From NCBI GenBank assembly GCA_949293385.1, contig CASFDQ010000061.1, positions 1-32,338 on the forward strand: a DNA stretch of 32,338 nt. Direction: 5' to 3'. The notes beneath the pieces are model-generated. The model saw only the letters and a list, made by a program, of their open reading frames with translations, was not told the DNA's origin and searched no databases. How positions within the stretch are numbered: position 1 is the stretch's first letter; the number at the start of each line of letters is the position of its first letter. This document shows positions 8,801 through 15,880 of this stretch, piece after piece. This DNA is from an uncultured bacterium (lineage in GTDB: Bacteria > Bacillota > Clostridia > Oscillospirales > Acutalibacteraceae). The position numbers were made by a program, and so were the translations under genes.

Positions 8801-9274
8801 TTAATATCTTTTCTTTTTCTTTAAGGGCTTAGCGTCGGGATTTACCTTTACGATAAGGAATATAAGGTTTGCTATCGCGGCAAGCTGAATTACCGCGTAA
8901 AGGTAGAACCAAAAGGTTGGAGCGAAGGTGCCGGTCGTGGACATTCCTGCCGCAAGCACGAGTCCCATCCATATACCGTTAAGCAGGGTATAAAGGGAGG
9001 CTATGACTAAGGAAAATACCGCGGGCCAACGCTTTAAATACTTTAAAAAGCCGCCGATAAAAAGGGGCGCCGTTGCGAAGAAGTATACGATCATTGTTAC
9101 CGAGTATATCGAAGCCAGACCTATCTCCTCGTAAAAATAGGGCGTCGAATAGGAAAGGACCTCGCCGCTCTCCTTGTACGCGAAATGCGGCAGGAAAATA
9201 AGAAAACCGCAGATAAGCTGAATAAGAAAGGTAGCAAGATACCAAATTCTGTGTTTGGTAAAAAATTCTCTCAT
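8801..9274 (-). CDS. Four-helix integral membrane protein, unknown function
   Basis: I do not recognise a family. From ATG 9274 the protein has 157 residues with four clear hydrophobic segments: IWYLATFLIQLICGFLIFL (about 9-27), a second around ASIYSVTMIVYFFATAPLFIGG, a third around VFSLVIASLYTLLNGIWMGLVL, and a fourth around FYLYAVIQLAAIANLIFLIV. A lysine-rich tail (PLKKKKRY) suggests a cytoplasmic C-terminus. The ATG at 9274 is chosen because AGGTGAGACG lies directly before it; an in-frame start at 9310 would overlap the upstream gene. It begins eight bases after the zinc-ribbon gene, so the two form an operon. Confidence 0.75.
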   Translation of the reverse strand: MREFFTKHRIWYLATFLIQLICGFLIFLPHFAYKESGEVLSYSTPYFYEEIGLASIYSVTMIVYFFATAPLFIGGFLKYLKRWPAVFSLVIASLYTLLNGIWMGLVLAAGMSTTGTFAPTFWFYLYAVIQLAAIANLIFLIVKVNPDAKPLKKKKRY

Positions 9275-9282
9275 CGTCTCAC

Positions 9283-9819
9283 CTAAAACCTTGTGCCGCA
9301 GTTTGAGCAAAATGCGTTTTCATCCGGCATAACTGCGCCGCAGCTTCGGCAGACCTTTCCCTGAGGGGCAGGGGCGGGAGCGGCGACTTCTTCTATCTTT
9401 TTACCGCAGTTGGTACAGAAAAGGTTACCCTCCTTAACAGGAAAACCGCAGGCGGTGCAAGCTACGCTCTGAGCAACGGACATAGCGGGAGCAACGGGCA
9501 TAGCAGGCTGCAGCGGCGCGGGAGGAACATAAGAGGGGTTGGGGCATCTGCATACTGCGCAAGCGGGGGCGTTTTTCGGATATTCGTTTCTACAGTTTTG
9601 GCAGAGGGTAAGCCCTTTAAGCTCTCTTATCTCGCTCAGCATATTGCCGATAGCGTTCTGTGCGGCGAAGATCTTATTAAACTGAGGGGTAAAGGCAGGG
9701 TCGAAGGCAGGACCGTATTTACGGGCGTAGGCGTCACCAAGCTCGCGCAGAGCCTCGTTTATAAGCTTCTGCTGTTCGGCGATCTGCGCGTTTAATGCGT
9801 CTGTTTCGGGAGTATGCAT
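9283..9819 (-). CDS. Zinc-ribbon protein with three CxxC-CxxC modules
   Basis: This 178-residue soluble protein has a helical N-terminal region (about 1-70) followed by three zinc-ribbon modules. Ribbon 1 is CQNC...CAVC, ribbon 2 is CTACG...CTNCG, and ribbon 3 is CRSCG...CSNCG ending in GTRF. Ribbons are linked by proline/alanine-rich segments (VPPAPLQPAMPVAPAM; APAPAPQ). Such ribbons are common in small Gram-positive regulatory or membrane-associated proteins and do not define a function. GGAGG eight bases before ATG 9819 sets the start; an upstream in-frame TTG at 9834 would place the Shine-Dalgarno inside the gene. It is followed by a membrane-protein gene in the same unit, so a ribbon-plus-membrane module is likely. 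Confidence 0.8.
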   Translation of the reverse strand: MHTPETDALNAQIAEQQKLINEALRELGDAYARKYGPAFDPAFTPQFNKIFAAQNAIGNMLSEIRELKGLTLCQNCRNEYPKNAPACAVCRCPNPSYVPPAPLQPAMPVAPAMSVAQSVACTACGFPVKEGNLFCTNCGKKIEEVAAPAPAPQGKVCRSCGAVMPDENAFCSNCGTRF

Positions 9820-9849
9820 AATGTAAACCTCCAATATCTCTTTTAAACA

Positions 9850-9877
9850 ATTATAACATTTTTTCGCTAAAAAGCAA
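9850..9877 (-). promoter_or_regulatory. Minus-strand promoter for the zinc-ribbon/membrane operon
   Basis: On the minus strand TTGCTT (9877-9872) and a perfect TATAAT (9855-9850) are separated by 16 bases. It is divergent from the mnmE promoter 16 bases away. Confidence 0.65.
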
Positions 9878-9892
9878 CCGTTTTTGAAGGTA

Positions 9893-9921
9893 TTGATTAT
9901 TTATATGTTTTATGCTAAAAT
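9893..9921 (+). promoter_or_regulatory. Promoter for the mnmE operon
   Basis: TTGATT at 9893-9898 and TAAAAT at 9916-9921 with a 17-base spacer. The GAGGTGAT ribosome-binding site and GTG start at 9956 follow. Confidence 0.65.
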
Positions 9922-9955
9922 AAATTGTTAAATGCTATATCAGCGAGGTGATACC

Positions 9956-11317
9956 GTGTCAGAAAGAACCGTTGCCGCTATCTCTACTCCGATAGGTGAG
10001 GGAGGAATAAGTCTTATTCGCGTTTCGGGACGGGACGCGATAGAAATATGCGATAAAATATTTAAATCGGTTTCGGGAAAAAGACTTGAAAGTCTTTCGG
10101 GCTATACCGCCCTTTTCGGCCATATTATGGGAGAAGACGGCCCTATAGACGAGGCGGTAGTCACCGTTTTTCGCGAGCCTAAAAGCTATACGGGGGAGGA
10201 CGTCTGTGAAATATCCTGTCACGGCGGCCGATACGTTACCGCTGCGGTTTTAGAAGCCGTCCTTTCGGCAGGCGCTATGGCCGCAGGCCCCGGCGAATTT
10301 ACCAAAAGAGCCTTCTTAAACGGAAAGCTTGACCTTGCCGAGGCCGAGAGCGTTATGGGTCTTATAAACGCCAAAAGCGGTCAGGAGCTTAAACTTCAGC
10401 TTGCCGCAAAAAAAGGCAGGACCTCGGAGGAAATTTCCGAAATTGAGGCTCTGCTTTTAGAGCTTTCGGCCGATTTTGCCGCATACAGTGACTATCCCGA
10501 CGAGGATCTTCCCGACCTGTCCGAGGATAATTTTTTAAGGCTTTTAAAGATCGCGTCAAGTAAGCTTGAGCGCCTTCTTTCTACCTACTATAGCGGAACG
10601 GTGCTCAGGGAGGGCGTAAAGACCGCCATCGTCGGAAAGCCCAACGTCGGGAAATCGACCCTTATGAATCTCCTTTCCCGCGAGACCCGTTCAATAGTTA
10701 CAGATATTGCGGGAACTACCCGTGATATTATCGAAAATACCGTAAAGGTAGGGGATCTGACCCTTATTCTTGCCGACACGGCAGGCATCCGCGCCTCCCT
10801 TGATCCCGTCGAGGAGCTTGGGGTAGAGCTTGCAAAAGATCGGATCGCCTCGTCACAGCTCGTTCTCGCGGTGTTCGATATTTCTTCGGGACTCGACGGT
10901 AACGACCGAGATATACTTTCCCTTTTATCAAAGGAAAATACCGTTATCGTGCTCAATAAATCCGACGTGGGAAAAGTCCTTGACGAGACGGCCTTCGAAG
11001 GCTTTAAGACGGTACTCGTTTCGGCCAAGGAGGGTATCGGAGCCGAAGAACTGGAAAGAGCCGTAGCCGATACGGTAGGTCAGGGAAATCTCGATCCCGA
11101 CGCCGCGATACTGTTAAACGAGAGGCAGTTTGATCTGGTAAGAAAAGCGGCCGCCGCCGTAAAGGAGGCCGAAAGTCTTCTGCTCTCGGGCTTTACAATA
11201 GACGCCGTAGGAGTTTGCGTCGACGATGCACTGACTCTTCTTTATACCCTCGACGGAAAAAGAGTAACAAATGAAGTAGCCGACGAGGTATTCCGACGCT
11301 TCTGCGTAGGCAAGTAA
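9956..11317 (+). CDS. mnmE: tRNA modification GTPase MnmE (TrmE)
   Basis: MnmE works with MnmG to place the (carboxymethyl)aminomethyl group at C5 of the wobble uridine in certain tRNAs, using a folate one-carbon unit and GTP hydrolysis. From GTG 9956 the protein has 453 residues, the normal length. The N-terminal folate-binding domain begins TVAAISTPIGEGGISLIRVSG. The inserted G domain shows Walker A GKPNVGKS (227-234), GTTRD (253-257), DTAG (274-277) and NKSD (334-337). The protein ends in CVGK, the conserved C-x-G-K tail with the functional cysteine (C450). The start is set by GAGGTGAT seven bases upstream; an in-frame ATG at 9932 would put that site inside the gene. First gene of mnmE-mnmG-rsmG. 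Confidence 0.97.
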   Translation: MSERTVAAISTPIGEGGISLIRVSGRDAIEICDKIFKSVSGKRLESLSGYTALFGHIMGEDGPIDEAVVTVFREPKSYTGEDVCEISCHGGRYVTAAVLEAVLSAGAMAAGPGEFTKRAFLNGKLDLAEAESVMGLINAKSGQELKLQLAAKKGRTSEEISEIEALLLELSADFAAYSDYPDEDLPDLSEDNFLRLLKIASSKLERLLSTYYSGTVLREGVKTAIVGKPNVGKSTLMNLLSRETRSIVTDIAGTTRDIIENTVKVGDLTLILADTAGIRASLDPVEELGVELAKDRIASSQLVLAVFDISSGLDGNDRDILSLLSKENTVIVLNKSDVGKVLDETAFEGFKTVLVSAKEGIGAEELERAVADTVGQGNLDPDAAILLNERQFDLVRKAAAAVKEAESLLLSGFTIDAVGVCVDDALTLLYTLDGKRVTNEVADEVFRRFCVGK

Positions 11318-11407
11318 GCTCGGCCTGATATTTTTCCGCAGAACGGCTTTTTGCTCGGGGCAAAGAATTTCTGTCGGTCTACATCTTACATAAAGGATGA
11401 TAAAATT

Positions 11408-13285
11408 TTGAACTATTTTGCAGGTAATTTCGACGTTGCCGTGATCGGCGCAGGTCACGCAGGCATAGAGGCCGCTCTTGCCGCCGCAAGACTAAACCAA
11501 AAAACGGTAATGTTCTGTATAAATCTCGATTCTGTCGGCAATATGCCCTGTAACCCCTCTATCGGAGGTACCGCAAAGGGTCATCTCGTCCGTGAGATAG
11601 ACGCTCTCGGCGGAGAGATGGGGGTTGCCGCCGATAAGACCACGCTGCAGAGCCGTATGCTGAATTTAGGCAAGGGCCCCGCGGTGCACTCTCTCCGTGC
11701 TCAGATCGACCGTAAGGCCTATACCGCCCTTATGAAGCATACCGTTGAGCTTCAGGAAAATCTTATTTTAAAGCAGGCCGAGGTTATTGATATGTACCCC
11801 GCCGAGGACGGCTGGCATCTCGTTACCCGACTTTCGGCCGAATACGTCTGCAAGACGGTAATCCTCGCAACGGGAACCTTCCTTGCGGGTAAAATTTTCG
11901 TCGGCGAAGCGGCCTATTCGGGAGGCCCCGACGGCCTTTTTGCCGCAGAGGGTCTGTCGGATGCCCTTAAAAGACTTGATATTCCCCTTCGTCGCTTTAA
12001 AACGGGAACCCCTGCCCGTGTCCTTAAAAGCTCTATCGACTTTTCCGAGCTTGAGGTTCAGCCGGGGGACGAGCGGATAATTCCCTTCTCCTATAAAACC
12101 GAAAAGCTTCCCGAAAATTCGGTGGTCTGTCACATAAGCTACACAAACGACAAGACCAAGCAGGTAATTCTCGATAATATTCACCGTTCCCCCCTCTATT
12201 CGGGAGTTATCGAGGGGGTAGGCCCCAGATACTGCCCCTCTATCGAGGACAAAATAATGCGCTTTGCCGACAAGAAGCGGCATCAGCTTTTTATCGAGCC
12301 CTGCGGAGCCGATACCGAGGAAATGTACCTTCAGGGTATGTCCTCCTCCCTCCCCGAAGAGGTTCAGATCGAAATTTATCACTCTATAAAGGGTCTCGAA
12401 AATGTGCAGATAATGCGCAACGCCTACGCGATAGAATACGACTGTGTCGACCCCCTTGCCCTTTCGGCTTCCCTCGAGTTTAAGGACCATTCGGGTCTTT
12501 ACGGCGCAGGACAGTTTAACGGCTCCTCGGGATATGAAGAGGCGGCGGCGCAGGGACTTGTTGCGGGAATAAACGCCGCGAGAAAGAATATGGGACTTTC
12601 TCCCCTTATCCTTTCCCGTGCCTCCTCCTATATCGGAACCCTTATCGACGACCTTGTAACCAAGGGCTGCTCCGACCCCTACCGTATGATGACCAGCCGA
12701 AGCGAATACCGCCTTCTTCTCCGTCAGGATAACGCCGACGAAAGACTTATGCCCAAAGGCTACGAGATCGGACTTATAGACGAGGAGACCTATAATAAAT
12801 TCCTTAAGAGAAAGGCTATGAAGGAGGAGGAGATATACCGCCTTCGTCATTCTACTATAGCTCCCGGCGAGAAGATAAACGAAATTCTCGAAAGGCTCGG
12901 TACGACTCCGCTTTCTACCGGAATAAAGCTGTCCGAGCTTATAAAGCGTCCCGATGTATCCTATTTCGACCTTGCCGAGGTGGATGTCTGCCGTCCGGAG
13001 CTTCCCTATGAGGTAGCTTTAAAGGCCGAGACCGAGATCAAGTACGAGGGCTATATCTCCCGTCAGCAGGCCCAGGTCGACGATATGCTGCGACTCGAAA
13101 ACCGAAGGCTTCCCGAGAATATCGACTATATGTCGGTGGAGGGTCTAAGGCTTGAGGCAAGAGAAAAGCTAAGTAAGATACGTCCCGAAAACATCGGGCA
13201 GGCCTCCCGTATATCGGGGGTAAGTCCCTCCGACGTAACGGTGCTTCTAATACTGACTCAGAAAAAAACGGAGGATAAAAATTGA
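11408..13285 (+). CDS. mnmG: tRNA uridine-5-carboxymethylaminomethyl modification enzyme MnmG (GidA)
   Basis: MnmG is the FAD- and NADH-dependent partner of MnmE in wobble-uridine modification. From TTG 11408 the protein has 625 residues, matching family length. The dinucleotide-binding motif GAGHAGIEAALAAAR begins at residue 14, the conserved GGTAKGHLVREIDALGGEMG lies at about 53-72, and FAGQ-type FAD contacts (GAGQFNGSSGYEEAAAQGL) occur in the C-terminal half. A longer in-frame start at 11351 would add 19 residues of unconserved sequence; AAGGATGAT just before TTG 11408 supports the shorter form. The stop codon overlaps the rsmG start by two bases. The 90-base gap after mnmE shows no clear promoter, so cotranscription is likely. 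Confidence 0.97.
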   Translation: MNYFAGNFDVAVIGAGHAGIEAALAAARLNQKTVMFCINLDSVGNMPCNPSIGGTAKGHLVREIDALGGEMGVAADKTTLQSRMLNLGKGPAVHSLRAQIDRKAYTALMKHTVELQENLILKQAEVIDMYPAEDGWHLVTRLSAEYVCKTVILATGTFLAGKIFVGEAAYSGGPDGLFAAEGLSDALKRLDIPLRRFKTGTPARVLKSSIDFSELEVQPGDERIIPFSYKTEKLPENSVVCHISYTNDKTKQVILDNIHRSPLYSGVIEGVGPRYCPSIEDKIMRFADKKRHQLFIEPCGADTEEMYLQGMSSSLPEEVQIEIYHSIKGLENVQIMRNAYAIEYDCVDPLALSASLEFKDHSGLYGAGQFNGSSGYEEAAAQGLVAGINAARKNMGLSPLILSRASSYIGTLIDDLVTKGCSDPYRMMTSRSEYRLLLRQDNADERLMPKGYEIGLIDEETYNKFLKRKAMKEEEIYRLRHSTIAPGEKINEILERLGTTPLSTGIKLSELIKRPDVSYFDLAEVDVCRPELPYEVALKAETEIKYEGYISRQQAQVDDMLRLENRRLPENIDYMSVEGLRLEAREKLSKIRPENIGQASRISGVSPSDVTVLLILTQKKTEDKN

Positions 13286-13995
13286 ACTATCCAATAGAGC
13301 TTATGCTGACCCCTCTTGAGGGTCTCGGAATAACCGTTGACGAAAAGGCAAAGGAAAGGCTTATAAAATACGCCGACCTGCTTAGAGAGTGGAACGAAAA
13401 GATAAACCTTACCGCAATAACCGACCCCGAGGGTATCGTCGTGAAGCACTTTTTAGACTGTGCCCTTCTGCTTACCGCCGTGAAGCTGCCCGAAAAGGCT
13501 AAGGTGGTCGACGTGGGTACGGGGGCAGGCTTCCCGGGAATGGTTTTAAAGATCCTTCGTCCCGATATCGAAATAACCCTTATGGACGGCCTTAATAAAC
13601 GCCTCGTTTTCCTCGATGAAGTGGCTAAAGCCCTTGACCTTGAGGTAAAAACGGTGCATCTGCGCGCCGAGGAGGCGGGAAAAAATCAAAACTACCGTGA
13701 GCGCTTCGACCTTGCTACCGCAAGAGCCGTATCGAGGCTTAACGTTCTGTACGAATACTGTATTCCCCTCGTGAAGGTAGGCGGAGTCTTCTGCGCAATG
13801 AAGGGACCCTCTGCCGCCGAGGAGCTGAGCGAGGCGAGAAAAGCCGCAGGAATTTTAGGGGGAGGAAAGGCCGAAATTAAGGAGACGACCCTTACGGGAG
13901 AAGAGAAAAGATGCTTCGTTATTACCAAAAAGATTTCGCAAACTCCGCCAAAATACCCGAGAATATCTGCAAAAATATCTAAACAACCGCTTTAA
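13282..13995 (+). CDS. rsmG: 16S rRNA (guanine527-N7)-methyltransferase RsmG (GidB)
   Basis: RsmG methylates N7 of G527 in 16S rRNA using S-adenosylmethionine; its loss gives low-level streptomycin resistance in other bacteria. The 237-residue protein has the family N-terminal pattern LLREWNEKINLTAITDPEGIVVKHFLD and the SAM motif VVDVGTGAGFPG at about 75-86, followed by LMDGLNKRLVFLDEV. ATARAV near 150 is the conserved substrate-side loop. The start is TTG at 13282 with GGAGGAT six bases upstream, overlapping the mnmG stop. The reading frame ends inside the downstream terminator hairpin. The C-terminal ~20 residues are basic and extend a little beyond the usual end. Confidence 0.96.
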   Translation: MNYPIELMLTPLEGLGITVDEKAKERLIKYADLLREWNEKINLTAITDPEGIVVKHFLDCALLLTAVKLPEKAKVVDVGTGAGFPGMVLKILRPDIEITLMDGLNKRLVFLDEVAKALDLEVKTVHLRAEEAGKNQNYRERFDLATARAVSRLNVLYEYCIPLVKVGGVFCAMKGPSAAEELSEARKAAGILGGGKAEIKETTLTGEEKRCFVITKKISQTPPKYPRISAKISKQPL

Positions 13996-14008
13996 AACGG
14001 TTGTTTTT
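13981..14008 (+). terminator. Terminator after rsmG
   Basis: AAACAACCG (13981-13989) pairs with CGGTTGTTT (13998-14006), and the T-run continues to 14008. The rsmG stop codon lies inside the loop. A second GC-rich hairpin (TCGGTCG...CGACCGA) follows at about 14015-14036. Confidence 0.8.
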
Positions 14009-14094
14009 ATTATGTCGGTCGAATTTTCCCGACCGAAATTACTGGATTTTTCATTTGGGACAGGTTATCATTAAGGTGCAAAGGCGGTGAGACA

Positions 14095-14871
14095 TTGTTT
14101 GACGGAAAGCTGGTTATTCTAAAACCCGAAGACATAATCCCTAAAAAGGATCAGCCCCGAAAGACTTTTGACGAATACGAGCTTCAGAAGCTCTCTGTAA
14201 GCATAAAGGAAAACGGAATTCTTCAGCCCCTTATCGTCCGAAAGGCCGACAAAGGAAAATACCTCCTTATCGCGGGAGAACGGAGGCTCAGAGCGGCAAA
14301 AATGGCGGGGATCAAAAGAATTCCCTGCATAATCCGCGCCGCCGACGATATTACCGCCGACCTTTATACGATAATCGAAAATCTTCAGCGAAGCGACCTT
14401 AGCGTTTTCGAGGAGGCCGAGGGAATAAGCAGGCTCATATTCTGTCACGGGCTGAGTCAGACCGAGGTATCCGAAAGACTCGGTATCGCGCCCTCGACCC
14501 TTTCTAATAAGCTTCGGCTTTTAAAGCTCGGTGAAAAGCTTAAGGAACGTATAATTGCCGCAGGCCTTACCGAGCGCCACGCACGCGCCCTCCTTCGAAT
14601 ACCCGAGGAGGAAAGAGAAGCCGCCCTCGATTTCATCTTAGCCCGTCAGTTGAGCGTAGCCGATACCGACAGGTATATCGAAAAACTGCTTTCGCCTCCC
14701 GAGAAAAAGCGCGAGCCGGTCAGAAAGGCGGCTATCGGCGACCTTCGACTCTTCGCTAACAGCCTGACGAAAATGGTCGATACGATGAGGCTCGGCGGCG
14801 TTACGGCCAAAACCGAAAGACACGAGACCGATACTCATATAGAATATACCGTGATTATCAGTAAACAGTGA
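14095..14871 (+). CDS. ParB-family DNA-binding protein, Noc-like by position
   Basis: This second ParB-family protein in the window has 258 residues from TTG 14095 (AAGGCGGTGA just upstream). CTP-binding ParB motifs are present: GERRLRA (61-67) and ENLQRSD (95-101), followed by a helix-turn-helix around 118-142 (LSQTEVSERLGIAPSTLSNKL). In Bacillus the gene after rsmG is noc, the nucleoid-occlusion factor that spreads from its own sites and holds DNA at the membrane through an N-terminal amphipathic helix. Here the protein opens directly with the ParB domain (MFDGKLVILKPEDI), so that helix appears absent. It lies 12 kb from parA-parB. It may be a Noc relative that works differently or a second ParB; the ParB-fold assignment itself is firm. 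Confidence 0.85.
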   Translation: MFDGKLVILKPEDIIPKKDQPRKTFDEYELQKLSVSIKENGILQPLIVRKADKGKYLLIAGERRLRAAKMAGIKRIPCIIRAADDITADLYTIIENLQRSDLSVFEEAEGISRLIFCHGLSQTEVSERLGIAPSTLSNKLRLLKLGEKLKERIIAAGLTERHARALLRIPEEEREAALDFILARQLSVADTDRYIEKLLSPPEKKREPVRKAAIGDLRLFANSLTKMVDTMRLGGVTAKTERHETDTHIEYTVIISKQ

Positions 14872-14884
14872 TCAGTGGTCAGTG
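14867..14884 (+). repeat. AGTGATC/AGTGGTC short repeat remnant
   Basis: The end of the parB-like gene and the bases after it consist of AGTGATC-AGTGGTC-AGTGGA units, the same words that edge composite repeat copies A (3460-3492) and B (32070-32086). Part of this sequence is used as the last codons and stop of the gene. Confidence 0.6.
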
Positions 14885-14916
14885 GATAAAACGGTGTGGT
14901 CTATCCTACAGTTAAC

Positions 14917-15057
14917 GTTTTCCGTAAGGAAAACATATCGCTTGACCGAAGGTCAAATATAACACGGCGAAGCCGTATATCACTCGTGCGAAGCACGAAT
15001 ATCACTGCGGCGAAAGCCGCAATAATATGCCCCCCTTTTTATATGACTTTGTCATAT
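14917..15057. repeat. Tandem array of six mini-hairpins with A-rich tri/tetraloops
   Basis: Six short inverted repeats follow one another: GTTTTCC-GTAA-GGAAAAC (14917-14934), TTGACC-GAA-GGTCAA (14942-14956), ACGGC-GAA-GCCGT (14964-14976), TCGTGC-GAA-GCACGA (14984-14998), TGCGGC-GAAA-GCCGCA (15006-15021), and ATATGAC-TTT-GTCATAT (15041-15057). The linkers between units 2-5 are ATATAAC or ATATCAC. Stem sequences differ completely while base pairing, loop type and linker are kept. That points to selection for structure rather than simple duplication. It fills most of the ~300-base gap between the ParB-like gene and the next gene. Confidence 0.85.
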
Positions 15058-15064
15058 TTAACCG

Positions 15065-15097
15065 CAAAAGAGCAACGGAAAACCCGTTGCTCTTTTG
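15065..15097 (+). terminator. Strong hairpin terminator after the hairpin array
   Basis: A 14-bp stem (15065-15078 with 15084-15097) containing GAGCAACGG/CCGTTGCTC closes a 5-base loop. T-rich and A-rich flanks on the two strands let it work for the ParB-like gene on the plus strand. The inserted element begins 12 bases later. Confidence 0.7.
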
Positions 15098-15108
15098 TGA
15101 TTTATGTG

Positions 15109-15135
15109 ATATGCTTGTGCTACAATAGGGACAAA
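15109..15135 (+). repeat. Left terminal inverted repeat
   Basis: Outer arm ATATGCTTGTG and inner arm TAGGGACAAA are the exact reverse complements of the inner/outer arms at 17431-17457. Only the middle six bases vary. Confidence 0.75.
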
Positions 15136-15165
15136 AAATCTGCCGAAGAAAAATCCTCGGCAGAT
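15132..15165 (-). terminator. Minus-strand terminator of the unknown coiled-coil-like gene
   Basis: ATCTGCCGA (15138-15146) pairs with TCGGCAGAT (15157-15165) around a 10-base loop. Read on the minus strand, the stem is followed by TTTTTGTCCC. It begins six bases after the stop codon and overlaps the inner edge of the left inverted repeat. Confidence 0.85.
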
Positions 15166-15170
15166 ATTTG

Positions 15171-15806
15171 TTAACCTAAATGTCTAATGGTGTCTAACAC
15201 ATCTGAAATCGCAGCGATTTTTCCTTCATCATCAGCGGCTCTTTCTAATGCTTTCATAGCCATCTCTTTTAAAGAAGTTTGCTTTGATGTGAGGTCGTCA
15301 TACATCTTTTCGTAGAGAGCAATTAGCTTTTGATTTGTTGCTTCTCTTGCTTTGATAATTTCTCCGACTGCTTTTGCCTGTTCTTGTGTTCCCACATCAC
15401 CCGGTCCGCCTGATTTCATTTTTCCAAGTTCGGAAATTGCATCAGTAAGAAATGCCTGACCGAGTGAGATTTCTTCTAATTTGCCTAATAGGTAATCCAT
15501 AGTAAGCTTTTCAGAACTTCGTTTTCCTGTTGTTGAATCAAGTAAATTAGCCATAGCTTCAGCAATCTCTTTGGAAGTTCCACTATTGTTAGGTGTACTG
15601 TTATTATTAGAATCAACTTTTTTGTTTTCTGACATTATTTTGTCCTCCAATTCGATATTTGGCGGACACGCAAGGCATATAGTGTTTTCATCTATGAAGC
15701 GTGCCCTGCCATTTTTAACAAGACCTTTTGCCCTTTTTGGGTAGGTCGCCTCATATTCATTTCCTTGTTCATCTACAACAACAATGTTTTTTTCTATGGG
15801 TATCAT
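15171..15806 (-). CDS. Unknown protein with KRAKGLVKNGRARF N-terminal domain and helical tail
   Basis: No function can be assigned. From ATG 15806 the protein has 211 residues. A ~50-residue N-terminal domain reads VVVDEQGNEYEATYPKRAKG then LVKNGRARFIDENTICLACPP, a pattern I associate with uncharacterised Clostridia proteins. An Asn/Ser/Thr-rich linker (about 60-80) follows, then a helical, coiled-coil-like C-terminal part. GTG at 15863 would lengthen it by 19 residues, but that codon sits at the predicted transcription start. ATG 15806 overlaps the stop of a short leader frame (ATGA), which would explain its poorly spaced Shine-Dalgarno. Base composition is AT-rich, unlike its chromosomal neighbours. 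It is divergent from the ATPase within the insert. Confidence 0.75.
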   Translation of the reverse strand: MIPIEKNIVVVDEQGNEYEATYPKRAKGLVKNGRARFIDENTICLACPPNIELEDKIMSENKKVDSNNNSTPNNSGTSKEIAEAMANLLDSTTGKRSSEKLTMDYLLGKLEEISLGQAFLTDAISELGKMKSGGPGDVGTQEQAKAVGEIIKAREATNQKLIALYEKMYDDLTSKQTSLKEMAMKALERAADDEGKIAAISDVLDTIRHLG

Positions 15807-15880
15807 CCCCTTATTGTAAATAAAGTGATACTGTTTTTTGTTATGGGTGCCATCCCCGTTCACAAATAAAGTATATCATA
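15793..15880. repeat. Imperfect ~40-bp tandem duplication of the 5' leader
   Basis: Two copies, about 15793-15832 and 15841-15880, share the blocks TATGGGT, CATCCCC and AAATAAAGT in the same order and spacing on the plus strand. Confidence 0.65.
15803..15853 (-). CDS. Possible 16-residue leader peptide duplicated from the downstream gene start
   Basis: The frame starts at ATG 15853, encodes MAPITKNSITLFTIRG, and its TGA overlaps the ATG of the main gene. MAPITKN resembles the main protein's own start MIPIEKN, and the DNA around both starts is a ~40-base direct repeat (about 15793-15832 and 15841-15880). So the leader is a decayed copy of the gene's 5' end, possibly now serving translational coupling. 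Whether it is translated is unproven. Confidence 0.4.
   Translation of the reverse strand: MAPITKNSITLFTIRG

Noticed and set aside
11768-12850. A 360-codon open frame on the minus strand
   Set aside because: It lies entirely inside mnmG in antisense, has no ribosome-binding site, and its translation shows no family motif; it results from the codon bias of mnmG.
14917-15057. CRISPR-like array
   Set aside because: The stems change from unit to unit and the constant parts are only seven-base linkers and short loops; there are no conserved direct repeats of CRISPR length and no cas genes.
14896-15174. A 92-codon plus-strand frame
   Set aside because: It crosses the hairpin array, a terminator and the left inverted repeat, and its sequence follows the palindromes rather than a protein pattern.
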